NCBI GenBank assembly: GCA_009602725.1
Contig: WELB01000052.1
Span: 511,885 to 540,837, forward strand
Direction: 5' to 3'
Length of the DNA: 28,953 nt
Origin: Spirogloea muscicola
Lineage: Eukaryota; Streptophyta; Zygnematophyceae; Spirogloeales; Spirogloeaceae
Numbering within the stretch: position 1 is the stretch's first letter; each line of letters starts with the position of its first letter. Position numbers and translations under genes: made by a program. Shown piece by piece: positions 13,460-24,020 of the stretch. The notes beneath the pieces were generated by a model that was given only the letters and a program-made list of their open reading frames with translations, did not search any database and was not told the origin of the DNA.

Positions 13460-15650
13460 TCAGATGAATTTTCCTTTCGACTCTTCCACGCCAAGAGCTG
13501 CACAGATCAGCTTGCCAACTTTCTCTGAACTTTGGGGGTTTTGACCAGTGATGAGGAGGCCATCAGCAACTGCATACTCACCCTGCACCGAGCGGTAGAT
13601 TAGCTTCAGTGTCACAAAGGAGCAAGACACCTCGTTCCGAGGTAACACAAATATGCAAGACCAGCATATGATGGTCTTTAGAGACATTGCTATGAATCTA
13701 GCATGCATGTGACATCTGCCTTCCTGCAATAGAGATCTGGCTGCAACTGTTGTACATGATAATATACCCTCATCATATCACGTAGTAGCACAACATCAAG
13801 CAAAGTAGGGCAGTGCTGTCATAGTGACATCTAGCTGTTGTTGAAGATTATAGGGCCTGCTTAGGGTCAGGGTTCAAGGTCGATTTCTAGACTCCAGCCA
13901 GCCAACAGTAGCGACTTACCCAATCCTGGCCCTTGTCATACTTCCCACCAAGCTCCTTCAGCTTATCCTCCAGAAGGAAGGGTACAACATCCGTCTTTCC
14001 TACTGCCTCCTCCTCGGAGTTGCTGAAGCCTGCGACCTGCAGTCAGGTTGCCAGTCACACGAGGGCCACGCCTAGCATGAGGGAAGCTCTGACAGCATCA
14101 CTGCTTTTGGCTGCACGTAGCACCACAATGTCCCCAAAAGCGCATCCCAAAAAGTCTTCAATGGGATTCTATGGCATGACCTTGACTAGTCTGAAGGACC
14201 TCACCTTTTTCCCCTTCACAATCGGCACACCATCAGGTGTGACAGCATTAACGAGACCACAGGGACCATGACAAACAGCCGCCACGACATGACCATCCTC
14301 CCACGTCTTGCTCAACAGTGCAGCCAAATCCTTGTCTCCAGGACCATCGAATGCAATGCCATGTCCACCTGGATACGACGAGGACAAGCAGGCCCTCAAT
14401 CCAGGACGCAGAGTACAAAAAGGTGACCAATCTCTAAGCTGCAGTAGGACGTAGCTTTCACCTTACGTCCTTCATAAAGTCAGCTTCTGGAATGTCATCA
14501 GGACATGGTGGCAAAGAACCTGGCAATTTCATACAGGCCTGAAGAGGTCCTGTACACATTCTACTGACCTTACCAGGTAGAAAGACGGCATCATAAGTGT
14601 TCCCACACACATCCTTCAATGGTTTTGAGTTGTTGCACTTGCTCTGCAGAGTCTCTGCAATCCACAACCAAGTACACTGGTTTTCAGCATCGTTCTCTAG
14701 ATTTGCACCTGTCCCGAATTGGGCACTGAAATATACATAAGCAAGGGTTACGGCAAGGAATTGTACAATAGGACCAATGCTTCAACATGACTGTGACAAA
14801 TGACTGAGAAAGCAGGGGCAGGTGATGAGTCTGGTATCATACGATGTAGCTCCACCAGCCGCATCTCAACCTGCATTTGTAAATGTGGCATGCTATACAG
14901 TGCTCACCATCCGATTGATATTTTCTTACGAAGTTGGTCACGAAGTCGCCCGACAGGCTAGCTTCATCTGGAGAGGGTCACAGGGAGTCACATCAAGCCA
15001 GCAATACTGTCAATTGTCAAAATGACTGTGTCTGAACCCTCAAGGTCACAATCCCACAGCGTATAATAGAGAACGGACTCATGAAGCAGCGCATCCTAAA
15101 CATTGGCAGGAATGCCTCAGGAAATGTTATCATCCTGACTATGATTTTGCAAGCAAGCTGAGGGAGGAAGTAGAGAAGGGGCTTGCTGATGTGCAACTCT
15201 TATCGCAATGCCCGAGCTTGGCGTTTGGCAGATGATGATACTCACCCCATGGTACCTTGCCTCCCTGAATGCTTGCAACCTCAACCTCGACAAGTGCGTC
15301 CGTGAGAACGTAATAGGGAGCTGCCACCTCCTCTACCCTGGCACAAGCTCACCGCACTGTCCAGTCAGAATCTACTCTACCTGCCACTGAGCCCTGGTCC
15401 ACATATGAGCTGCGCAGGGTACGAGCAGGGCAAGGTAGAAGGAGCCAGCTCGCAAGGTGAACAGAGGTAGCAATAACAGCAGGTCCTCAAGCACATCACT
15501 TTCAGGCTATCTGGTCAAAAATGAGAAGCACTACTGCATGCCACAGACGTCGCGTCATGGGAACTGCAGTTTGCCGTACCAGCAGCCCGTCGGCTTGCCG
15601 TCACTGAGCTTGTCACACGAAGTGCAGACGAAGAGCACAGTCTTCACCAT
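13460..15650 (-). CDS. DJ-1/PfpI family protein, Hsp31-like (class I GATase fold)
   Basis: Seven phase-consistent exons (gene order): 15650-15580, 15337-15246, 14967-14930 (38 nt), 14694-14574, 14368-14205, 14036-13920, 13582-13460, giving 241 aa, the usual size of the family. The N-terminus reads MVKTVLFVCTSCDKLSDG, then EEVAAPYYVL and VEVASIQGGKVPW. The middle reads YDAVFLPGGHGIAFDGPG, followed by the nucleophile elbow AVCHGP (Cys about 140, His next to it). The C-terminus has DGLLITGQNPQSSEKV, a hallmark of the Hsp31-like subgroup. Relatives act as glutathione-independent glyoxalase III, holdase chaperone or deglycase under carbonyl or oxidative stress. No clear targeting peptide is seen, so it is probably cytosolic. 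The acceptor of exon 4 (AG at 14695-14696) was chosen for phase and is the least sure junction. The gene is divergent from the chloroplast gene at 17045. Confidence 0.93.
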
Positions 15651-17044
15651 CGTTTCCGCTGTCGAAGCTGCGCGGCCGCTGAGACCTGCGCCGGAGGAGC
15701 AGCGCTGCGCCGGAAGCGCGGGACGGGCTGGCCTCAAGCGCAGGGCGAGCGATGACACACCGACCTCGCCGGCCGACTTCGTCACCCGGGGCTAAGCTGA
15801 ACAGTTTGCCTCGCCTCAACCCTCGCTCGTCACATGTCACAGACGTAACGCCACTCGCAAGGTAAGCTCCGGGCGGCGGAGCTTATCAACGCAACGGCCG
15901 CTAACGGCGGTATCGTTCCACACCCGCCTGTCGCCCTCCCTTCTGAACACTGTATTGGCCTGATTTGGCCTCCCTTTCATTTCATGCGCTCCGCGCGCCT
16001 TCTCCCCCCGCCTCTTGGCCATCTGGTATTCAGGCACCGATTAGCAACCTTCATGTGTTGACCCGTGGGTCCTGAGCGGGTCAATCTGCAGTGAGTGGTG
16101 TACGACATTACATGTGCTTGCCTTTGTACGTGGCCATTGTGGCCTGTGATGTTTACGCAACACAAAAAAGTTCCTGCTGGGCCTCGGCAGCTTCCTGACC
16201 GTGTGGCGAAGCACGCGAGCCACACGCAGGCCCCCATCAAACGCCGCCGCTGGTGGGAAGGTGGAGCCGGCCCTGTGTGCTGGCAGCTCCCCAGCCGACG
16301 AGGCGAGGCCCAGCCGAACCGTCGCGGGCGCTGATCGGCTGCTTGCGATCAAGGAAACCCCCGGCTCCGACGTGGGCCCCGGGCCGGGCTTTGGCCCAAC
16401 TGTCGGGGCGAGCCGCGTCGCGCCGCGTGTCCCGCCCCAAGCCCGAACGTTCTGGCCGCGCGCCCACCACGTCGACCCCCCCCGGCCAGCCTCTGGACGC
16501 CGCACGTGCTCCACCGGGCTCGCCACGCGGCGCTCATCGGACGGGGCGACTTGGCACGTGCGAGGGCCCCGCCGCCCGCGCCCGGCGGGTGATTGGACGG
16601 TGGATGGCGGAAGTGCCACGTGGCGGGCTCGTAGTGGTCGTCGTGCTGGGCTGGGCTGGGCTGGGCTGGATAAACGCGAGGGAAGCTCCCCATTAGGCGG
16701 GGGCCACGCAAAGCGCATCGTCCCTAACGGCGGCTGCTCCCGCGCCAGCTCCCAGCCTGTGGCTCCGCTAATGTATGCCATGAACACCATCTGGGTGGCG
16801 TTTACGGCCGCTCGTTTGATATCGGCAGCCGCGTTCGCCTCGCCAGCCAGCCGCGCCGCCATGGCTGCGCCCGCGGCGCCCGCCGGGCCCGCGCCAGACG
16901 TCCGGCCAGNCCCTGTCCCCGCCTCGCCCTGCGCCTGCTCAGGCGGCTGCTGAGGCAGCCGCCTGCAGCCCAGGCGACCCGAGCCGATCGCCTCCCAGCC
17001 TCGGCCCACTGCTTCCCACCTCTCTCGCCGCTGCTCTCCCAGTC
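15651..17044. promoter_or_regulatory. Divergent GC-rich intergenic region
   Basis: About 1.4 kb between the DJ-1-family start (-) and the RETICULATA-related start (+). It holds one copy of the 40-nt dispersed motif (15965-16005), a (CTGGG)5 run at 16646-16669 followed by TGGATAAACGCG (a TATA-like candidate about 370 bp before the plus-strand ATG), and one unresolved base (n) at 16910. Long ORFs on both strands are GC artefacts. The exact promoters cannot be placed. Confidence 0.4.
16646..16669 (+). repeat. (CTGGG)n pentanucleotide repeat
   Basis: Five near-perfect CTGGG units directly before the TATA-like ATAAA. Confidence 0.85.
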
Positions 17045-20000
17045 ATGCTGGCCACTCTGCCAGCCCCTCTGGAGGCCGTCTACGGCAGTCCTCGCAGCCG
17101 GTGGCTCGATGTGCGCAGCTCCGTGCCCGCAAGCCCGGCCTGCTCGCCGTCCTCGTCCACGGCGTCCTCCCCGTGCCACTCCCCTCGCGCGTCTCCCAGG
17201 CGCATGCCCCCGTATGCTGCCTCTGGGACGTCTCGCCTCTCGAGCCCCCCTCCATCCTGCAAAGGCTCACTAGCGCAGGCTGAAGCGAGGAGGCAGCCCC
17301 CCAGACTATCGGTCCAGGTTGAGAGCTTCAAGGACCATGGCTCTTCCCTTCGCGAGCAGCGGCGCAGGCTAGCCAGCTCGTTCGCTGGCGGACACATTGG
17401 CTGCAGCGATGGCAAGGCTTGGCGCAGACTAGACTTTACTGGTGCGACCAGCCCGGAGCCAGCAGGCATTGACTTGGTGCCATCCAACAAGAGGAGGAGG
17501 GTCTACTCTGCGAAAGCAAGCACGGCAGAGCTGGGCTGTGGCATAGAAACAAGCAGGGCTGCTGCTTGCAGCAGCCAGGGCCAGGAGACTGCTGTAGAGC
17601 GCCCTTCTACTGTTCCCAGTGATGAACCTGCGTCAACATCGACATGTTCTTCGGACTCTGAAGCAACACAATCGAGGAAGCAGTGGGCGTCGAGCAGGCG
17701 TGGGCTCCTTGCCATGACTATTGCAGGCTTGGGAGCAGCAAGTCTGGCAGAGGCAGGTTTGGCACAGGCTGCAGCACAAGCTCCGGGGCAGGCAAACACG
17801 GCAGGGAAGTTTTGGCTCCTGGGTGATGTTGCCAACAACCCTGTCATGGCTGCCGCAGCTAAGGTAGGCATTGAGGTTCTGATGCTGCCTCAACCACCTC
17901 AAGATGCTCTTCAAGATTGTCTGGAAATCAGTCATTCATGGCGTAGTCTGGTGTTACGGAGTGTTGATGCTGCTCCGACTTTCTTGAGCTGCACTCTGTC
18001 TCTCTTGTTGATCTAGTATCGTACATGTTGAGCCTGAGGGGTACAGACTTAGTGCAGCACAGGAAGCAGACAGAATTGCAGTCACACTGAAACGGGATAC
18101 TATCCTGTCTGCACCTTATGACCCTGGGTCTCGAGACTTTTGCAGGCCAAGGCATCAAGAGTGTATGATGCGACTATCCTTGGTGAACCAGGAACTATTG
18201 GCGACAAAACTCGAGTGTGGCAGAGGTTGATGTCGTCAAGGATTGTGTATCTTGGGGAGGCTGAGAAGGTGCCAGATCTTACAGACAAGGTCAGTCTAGG
18301 AGTTGGTGACATGGAAAGCTCTGAACTTCTTTGGCTACCCTGTCACAGCAGTCTGCTAGACTAGCATGACTGCGCTGTACTCAGTCTTGCTATCGCTCCT
18401 CCCAGTGCAGGTCTTGGAGTTGGAAATCATACAGCACTTGCGAGAGGAGTGCTTTGCCCAGAAAAGACCCATATCTGTGGCCTTGTCAGCATTCCCACGC
18501 CCTATGCAGCCTCAGCTCAACCTGTACATGGGCAAGAAGTTAGTCTCATCCTTTTGATGCATATTTCACTGCATGTCAGAAGAGCATTTGAGTGCTTAGC
18601 ATCATTGCACAAAATCCAAGTCTCTGTGTCCCAGTGCTTTGATTGTCATGTCGTTACTTGCATGCATGCGTTGTCGTACGTAAATTTAGCATGAGCGTGA
18701 AGTTGGCAGGTGAGGGTTGGAAGGAGGCTTGAATCTGTAACCTAGGCTTTGGATTGGTAGTCATACACAAGTGCAAACAACAGGCTCTTAAGAGACTCTC
18801 AGATGTATATTTGGACAGGATCTCAGATCAGGAGCTTCGGGCCCTTGTTCCTCACTGGTCTGATCGGCGCTGGTCAGAAGTCCTCCCTACTCTGCAGTAC
18901 TGCAGAGATGCCGGTGCACGCCTCATTGCGTGCGGTGCTCCAGAAGAGGTGAAGAGACAGGCCTCTTAGCTGACTAGACTATCCCTGCACATCTTGACAC
19001 CTGAGAGCACTGACATGGCCATGAAGCTCGGTCTCATCAGGCTGTACTTGGCACATGCAGATCCTGCGCACGGTCCAGGCCAAGGGTGTCCAGGGATTGA
19101 CTGCCGCGGAGAGGAGGAAATACGCGCCGCCCCCTTTTGGTGGAAGTGCACTGCATGCTGACACCCCAATAACGATACCGGGATTGGAACCTCCAGCCAT
19201 AGCAGAGGGGCTTCCCAGTCCCAAAACGTCGGTTCCATTTGGTCCAGGGCCTTATCAGTTTGCGCAAGCTCGGATGGTACTGGACCACACAATGGCCCAG
19301 GCTGTGACCCAAGCAATGGTCGACGGTGGAGCAGTGGGAGTGCTTGTAGTAATCACAGGTAGGAGAGAAGCATGCTCTGCAGTCACAGGTGTTTTGTCTG
19401 ATAATGTAATTTTTTGATAAACTCAAGACATGCCAGCCAGGCAGTCCTTCTAGGAGTGCTGAGGCAGCCTTCTTTGCTGTTGTAGGTGCCTCTCATGTCA
19501 AGTATGGTGCCAGAGGAAGGGGTGTACCTGCTCGAGTGCAGAGCAGGTTGAAGAAGTCGACGCAGGCTGTAGTGTTACTGAACCCTGAGCGACAGCACTC
19601 AAGGTTTGAGGGAGATGTGCCCGAGGCGGACTTCTTCTGGTACTCTGGCGCCAAGGCTTGCACTCACAATTGCTTCGACCGTGCGGAGGTGGCGCGTGTC
19701 ATGGGGGCGGCTGGTCGCTCACGAGATGCTCTGCCGAAGGACATCCAGCTCGGACTGGAGAGTGGGCTTGTGTCACCTGACACACTTAAGAGTTTCCTTG
19801 AGCTTGACAGGAACCCCATTCTTGCTGAAGCTACTAAGAGATTTCAGGTACTCTTATGATAGCCACAACAAGGTGGATGTGTTTTAGTCATGTCATTATG
19901 CAGATAATGCAGCTGCAGCAGAAAAAGCATGGATAGAATCACATTACCTGCTTGTATCTGCTATCTGTCTTAGTTACGTTTTATATGCTGCTCATTTCAT

Positions 20001-21612
20001 GACAGCTAATGGTTGGTGCAATGCTTTGCACAGGGGCTACGGGAACGATGGCTTGCAGATCCTCGATTCTTGGAGCGCCTGTTCATTGAGGAGGCCATTA
20101 GCATCACAACTACATTGATTGCTCAGTATGAGCGAAGGAAGGAGCGATTCTGGGAGGAGTTGGAGTATGTCATAACTGACACAACTCGCGGCGCAGTGGT
20201 TGACTTCTTCACAGTCTGGCTTCCTGCGCCCAGGTAGTTATAGATGCTCAAGATTGGTGTGCAGATTTACGCAACAACTAGGCAAAACTACCACCACTAC
20301 AGTCTCCTGCAGATATTTGCACATAAGGAGTAGATGGCAGTACTCATGACAACTTAGTTGGCTGATCACGCCCTTTGTACTCTTTGCAGGCTTTCCTTCT
20401 CCCGGCAATCCTTGAATCCACCTCCGTTGCGTGGTGCAAAGGGAGCTTTGCAGGGGCTTCAGGGCCTTCTGGGGGCTCTGCCTGACAACGCCTTCCAGCG
20501 AAGTTCCATGGGTGACTACTGGAGCTTAGAGCAGCGAGTGGGAGCCGTGGTGATTGGAGGCTTGAAGCTCTTTGTTGTTGGCTTCGTGTCAAGCATGGGA
20601 ACTCTTGGAGTCAGCAATGGATTGGCGAAAGTGAGGCTAAGACTCACACCCGAGTTGCAGTCTCAGCCACAGACCAAACGATCACCACTGGTGAAAACCG
20701 CAGTGGTGTATGCTTCCTTCCTGGGCACGTCTGCCAACTTGCGCTATCAGGTCAACATTTCCTCCTCCTGCAAGCTGTAGTCCTTGTCTTTGATGTCTTA
20801 CTTCTTATGTTTGACCAGCAATGATTGTTTACCTGCAATTGCATCAATTACTGCACTTGAATGTATAAATGCTCTAGAAGCAGCTAACTCAGAAGCTGTG
20901 AACTAGTAGTCGCTTAAGTCAAGAGAGCTCTACTCCAGCTTGAGTTGGCAGCGTCACTGTAGCATTTTGGTATTTCTACATTTAGTCATCTGACACCCCA
21001 AGAAGATCAGGCTGGTCGCATGAGTCATTTCTCACGTATTTCCACCCTGTGCAGGCCATTGCTGGCATTGTGGAACACTGGGGGGCTGATTATCTCTTGG
21101 CGTCCCAGCCTCTACTGGGCAGCATCCTGTCCTTTGTGGCTCGTACTGCAAACTCATACTGGGGAACAGGGGTAAGTTTCTTATCATCCTTGGATATTGG
21201 CAACTTGGCTATCTGCGTGAAGCTTTAGTTAATCATTGGTACTCACCTGACTATTGGCCACTTGTCTGTTTGCTTTCATCTAATCTGTGGCACCTATTTC
21301 CCTTACTCACAGCATGCAAATGATACGACTCTTGTTGGTCTGCAGCAATGGGTGGATCTGGCTCGACTGTGTGGCCTCCAGTCCCACAAGGGGGAAGAGG
21401 AAATTACACATCACACAGTGGAGAGTCCAGCAGCCACTGTTGAAGTCGAGGTGCAGCTTGAGAAGCCTCCTATGTCAAGCCAGTCCAAAGGCGACCCACC
21501 TTCCACATTGGAAGTCTCAGTTGCTTCCCTGCCATTCCAAGGCGGCAAGCAGCATGTGGGCATTGGTATAGATACAAGGCAATGTGAGGAGTCTGTGGAA
21601 CTTCATCGCTAA
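17045..21612 (+). CDS. RER5/6-like: RETICULATA-RELATED 5/6-like chloroplast protein (ChaN-like + DUF3411)
   Basis: Ten phase-consistent exons: 17045-17863, 18146-18289, 18411-18538, 18819-18948, 19061-19358, 19486-19847, 20034-20233, 20390-20750, 21055-21171, 21346-21612, giving 941 aa. The first 270 residues are Ser/Pro/Arg-rich, as in a chloroplast transit peptide, with a hydrophobic stretch after [14 protein letters not shown] (residues 217-243). A ChaN-like (DUF399) region follows: [44 protein letters not shown], ending [13 protein letters not shown]. The C-terminal DUF3411 part includes [60 protein letters not shown], a hydrophobic [20 protein letters not shown] segment and [18 protein letters not shown]. 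Plant relatives are plastid envelope or membrane proteins needed for leaf greening; their biochemical role is unknown. The last 75 residues look unrelated to plants. Confidence 0.94.
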
Positions 21613-21836
21613 ATGCTCATGGCATGCTGCCGGGCAGGCTCAAAGCATAGCTCCCTAGGTCCATTGATCAATGGAAGTAGTTTTGGTAGACTGCAAAGTG
21701 TCTGCTTTGCTTATTCAACATTCTTGAGCTCATTGCTTCAGCTTGTTGACAACAGCAACTTTTGCATAGGTGGTGTCAAATGGCCGACAAGCTCCAAGTT
21801 GTCCTCTCATTAGCACCTTGTCCATCTGGCATCCAT

Positions 21837-21841
21837 TGTAA
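21837..21841 (+). terminator. Poly(A) signal TGTAA of the RETICULATA-related gene
   Basis: TGTAA lies about 225 nt after the stop codon, a typical 3' UTR length for a green alga. Confidence 0.5.
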
Positions 21842-22656
21842 TGCCTCTCCTATCATATTGACATGGAGTAAGCACAGATTTTTCAATAGCAGCCCCACAT
21901 ATGTTTCTGAGGCATGTGAAGGCAGGAAGGAGTAGGTAGTGTGGGCTGTTAGTAAGGGATGTCATCCATGGCTAGTGAGCAGTTGTGACCAATGTATGCT
22001 CTTCTCAGTGTCCTCCCTCCCTTGTGCTGCATCTTCAGCGAGCCCGGGCCTTGCAGTAGTGAATATAGGGTAATGTAGCTCTCTTCTTCTTTTGCACCTG
22101 ACTTAGGGGAGCAAAGTCTCACAGGACCTGTATAGAGCAACAGGACTGTCAAAAGTTATGGTCACACCCATTTTTGTCACCAAAGTGTCCCTTCCTACAG
22201 GTGCTCGAATGGCAGTCTCTTATTGGCGTTGAAGAAGTCCACAGTTGAGGAAATGAAGAAATCGGATTGAAAATCAGCAATATAAGGCTTCCAGGTTGTG
22301 AAGAATACAGCTTTGTATAATGTAAAAAAATGTGGGCAGGTGGCACAGTGCATGCATTTGTTCTCCTGAATGAGCGGAACATCAGCTTTAAGCAACATTT
22401 GGTAGTAGTTTTCAAAGGAGTAGAGAGGCTTTGCCAGATGATCGTAACAAATGTGAAAAGGAGGAAAGAGTTGCAGTCGCGCAGTTGATTGAGATTCGAG
22501 TGGGAGCAATTGTGCCAGATATGAAGATCTTCAAATAGGCACCAAGTCCCATAGTAAAGTGGTTGCATGAGATATTCGGTGCAGAACTACCTAGGAGCTC
22601 ACCTGTGGCATCCTGCCATGAATTGAGATTAGAGTAGAAGGGCTTGTCTTGTGTCA

Positions 22657-22779
22657 GAGGGCCAGAGCTGCCTGAGGGCAAAGACAAGCACATCGACAAG
22701 CATACATTTATGGCGACTTGCTGTAACACCACGGGTCACCATACGGACATTGCTAATTGATGCCCAAAACCAGATGGCG
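22657..22779 (+). repeat. Dispersed repeat, copy 1
   Basis: Aligns end to end with 23779-23909. The best part, 22730-22779 against 23860-23909, has about 38 of 50 identical bases including CTGATGCCCAA/TTGATGCCCAA. Confidence 0.6.
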
Positions 22780-22815
22780 TTGCTCGTCACGGCCATTGCC
22801 TACTTCAGGGCGATT

Positions 22816-22895
22816 GGCTTGGGCTTTAATAGGCTGCTTGCCTGCATATGGAGCCGGCTTGCGCCTCAATAGGCTGCTTGCTTGCAGTGAAGTGT
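22816..22895 (+). repeat. 40-bp tandem duplication
   Basis: Two head-to-tail units, 22816-22855 and 22856-22895, share AATAGGCTGCTTGC(C/T)TGCA; the ends of the units have diverged. Confidence 0.65.
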
Positions 22896-23778
22896 GCGAC
22901 TAGCATCATGGAGGGCAACGTTGGCCAGGTTCGAGAGCAAGCATCAACGGACATTTACACATAGTGTACGATGTTGCTCTGTGTCCTAGTAGACCCCAGC
23001 TGATTAATAATCAGGAGACAGCCGTTAGCAGACAATGTGATGGACAACGACAAAACCAGGCGAAGGTTGCTTTCTTGGAGCTTATCGTGTCCCGCCCTAG
23101 ACCTCTTGCCCGTTACAGGAAGCACTGGGCTAGCTTTCACTGCACTATTTTGACTATGCAGCACTGCACTGACTGCCCCCGCTGCAATCACCTCCTATCA
23201 GCAGCACTCGACATCTTTGGCAGTATAAGTCCTCGTTTCCACAATCTATCCAAGAAACTTGCTGACCTAGGATATGCATATAGGACATATTGGACATTCC
23301 GATATCCGATTGGATCAGATATTCGGCGATCGGATATGATATATACATTGGACATCCATACGCTAACTCGAGGGCACCAGGGTCCCCCTTCAGCTGTAAT
23401 TTTCATTTTATTACCTTAGCCATTGTTAGTGTTTTCATTGTTCTTCTCAGTGTACTACTTGCTTTGGCCTCCCTTCCAAATTATGCACACCACGCGCCTT
23501 CTCTACAAAAGCTATTGCAGAGAGTGGGGCTACATTAAGCAAAGCCCATGCGAAGAGGGCTAAGGTAACAGTGCACTAGCCGGCTGAAATGGGATTCAGT
23601 ACCCACTGGTGAGCACATACAGATCCGACAGACTAACTCGCGGAGCCGAAGTACCGCTAAGAAAGCCAGTGGCCTCAGCTTAGAGCGCGCCCACCACGCT
23701 GACGAACATCCAAGGCTTAGGAGCGTCCGAAGACAAAGCACATCCAAAGGGGAGGGATGCAGTGTGTATTGAGTGATG

Positions 23779-23909
23779 GAGGGCCTGAGTTGCCAAGTAC
23801 CAAGGCAAGCACATGAACAGATGTACCTCATCTGCTGCTAAGCTGACCCGCTCAGTAGCCACGAGTCAGCACATGGAGGTCGCTAACTGATGCCCAATAC
23901 CGGACGGCA
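23779..23909 (+). repeat. Dispersed repeat, copy 2
   Basis: Same orientation as 22657-22779. This copy ends about 110 bp before the TyrRS start codon, so it may lie in its promoter or 5' UTR. Confidence 0.6.
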
Positions 23910-24020
23910 ATTGACAAGCTTCTTGTGCCCAGCCGTGGCCGGCGGCCTGCAGCACCGGAGGCACAACCCCTCGCCACAGCCTGTGGGCTCGCTGCCGCCG
24001 CCGCACGGGCCGCGCCCGCC

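Larger units (their letters stand above)
21842..24020. other. Repeat-bearing intergenic region
   Basis: About 2.2 kb with no gene I can name. It carries two copies of a dispersed repeat (22657-22779 and 23779-23909), a 40-bp tandem pair (22816-22895), one copy of the 40-nt motif (23464-23504), a small inverted repeat (23302-23337) and an unrecognised minus-strand open stretch (22149-22732). The last part, from about 23900, turns GC-rich and is probably the TyrRS promoter and 5' UTR. Confidence 0.5.

Noticed and set aside
16041-17009. 322-codon minus-strand ORF and 250-codon plus-strand ORF in the divergent promoter
   Set aside because: GC-driven open frames on both strands, rich in Arg/Pro/Ala/Gly, spanning an ambiguous base and lacking any family resemblance.
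22964-23419. 151-codon plus-strand ORF
   Set aside because: Composition and codon use look random, it contains repeat-like sequence, and no family is recognised.
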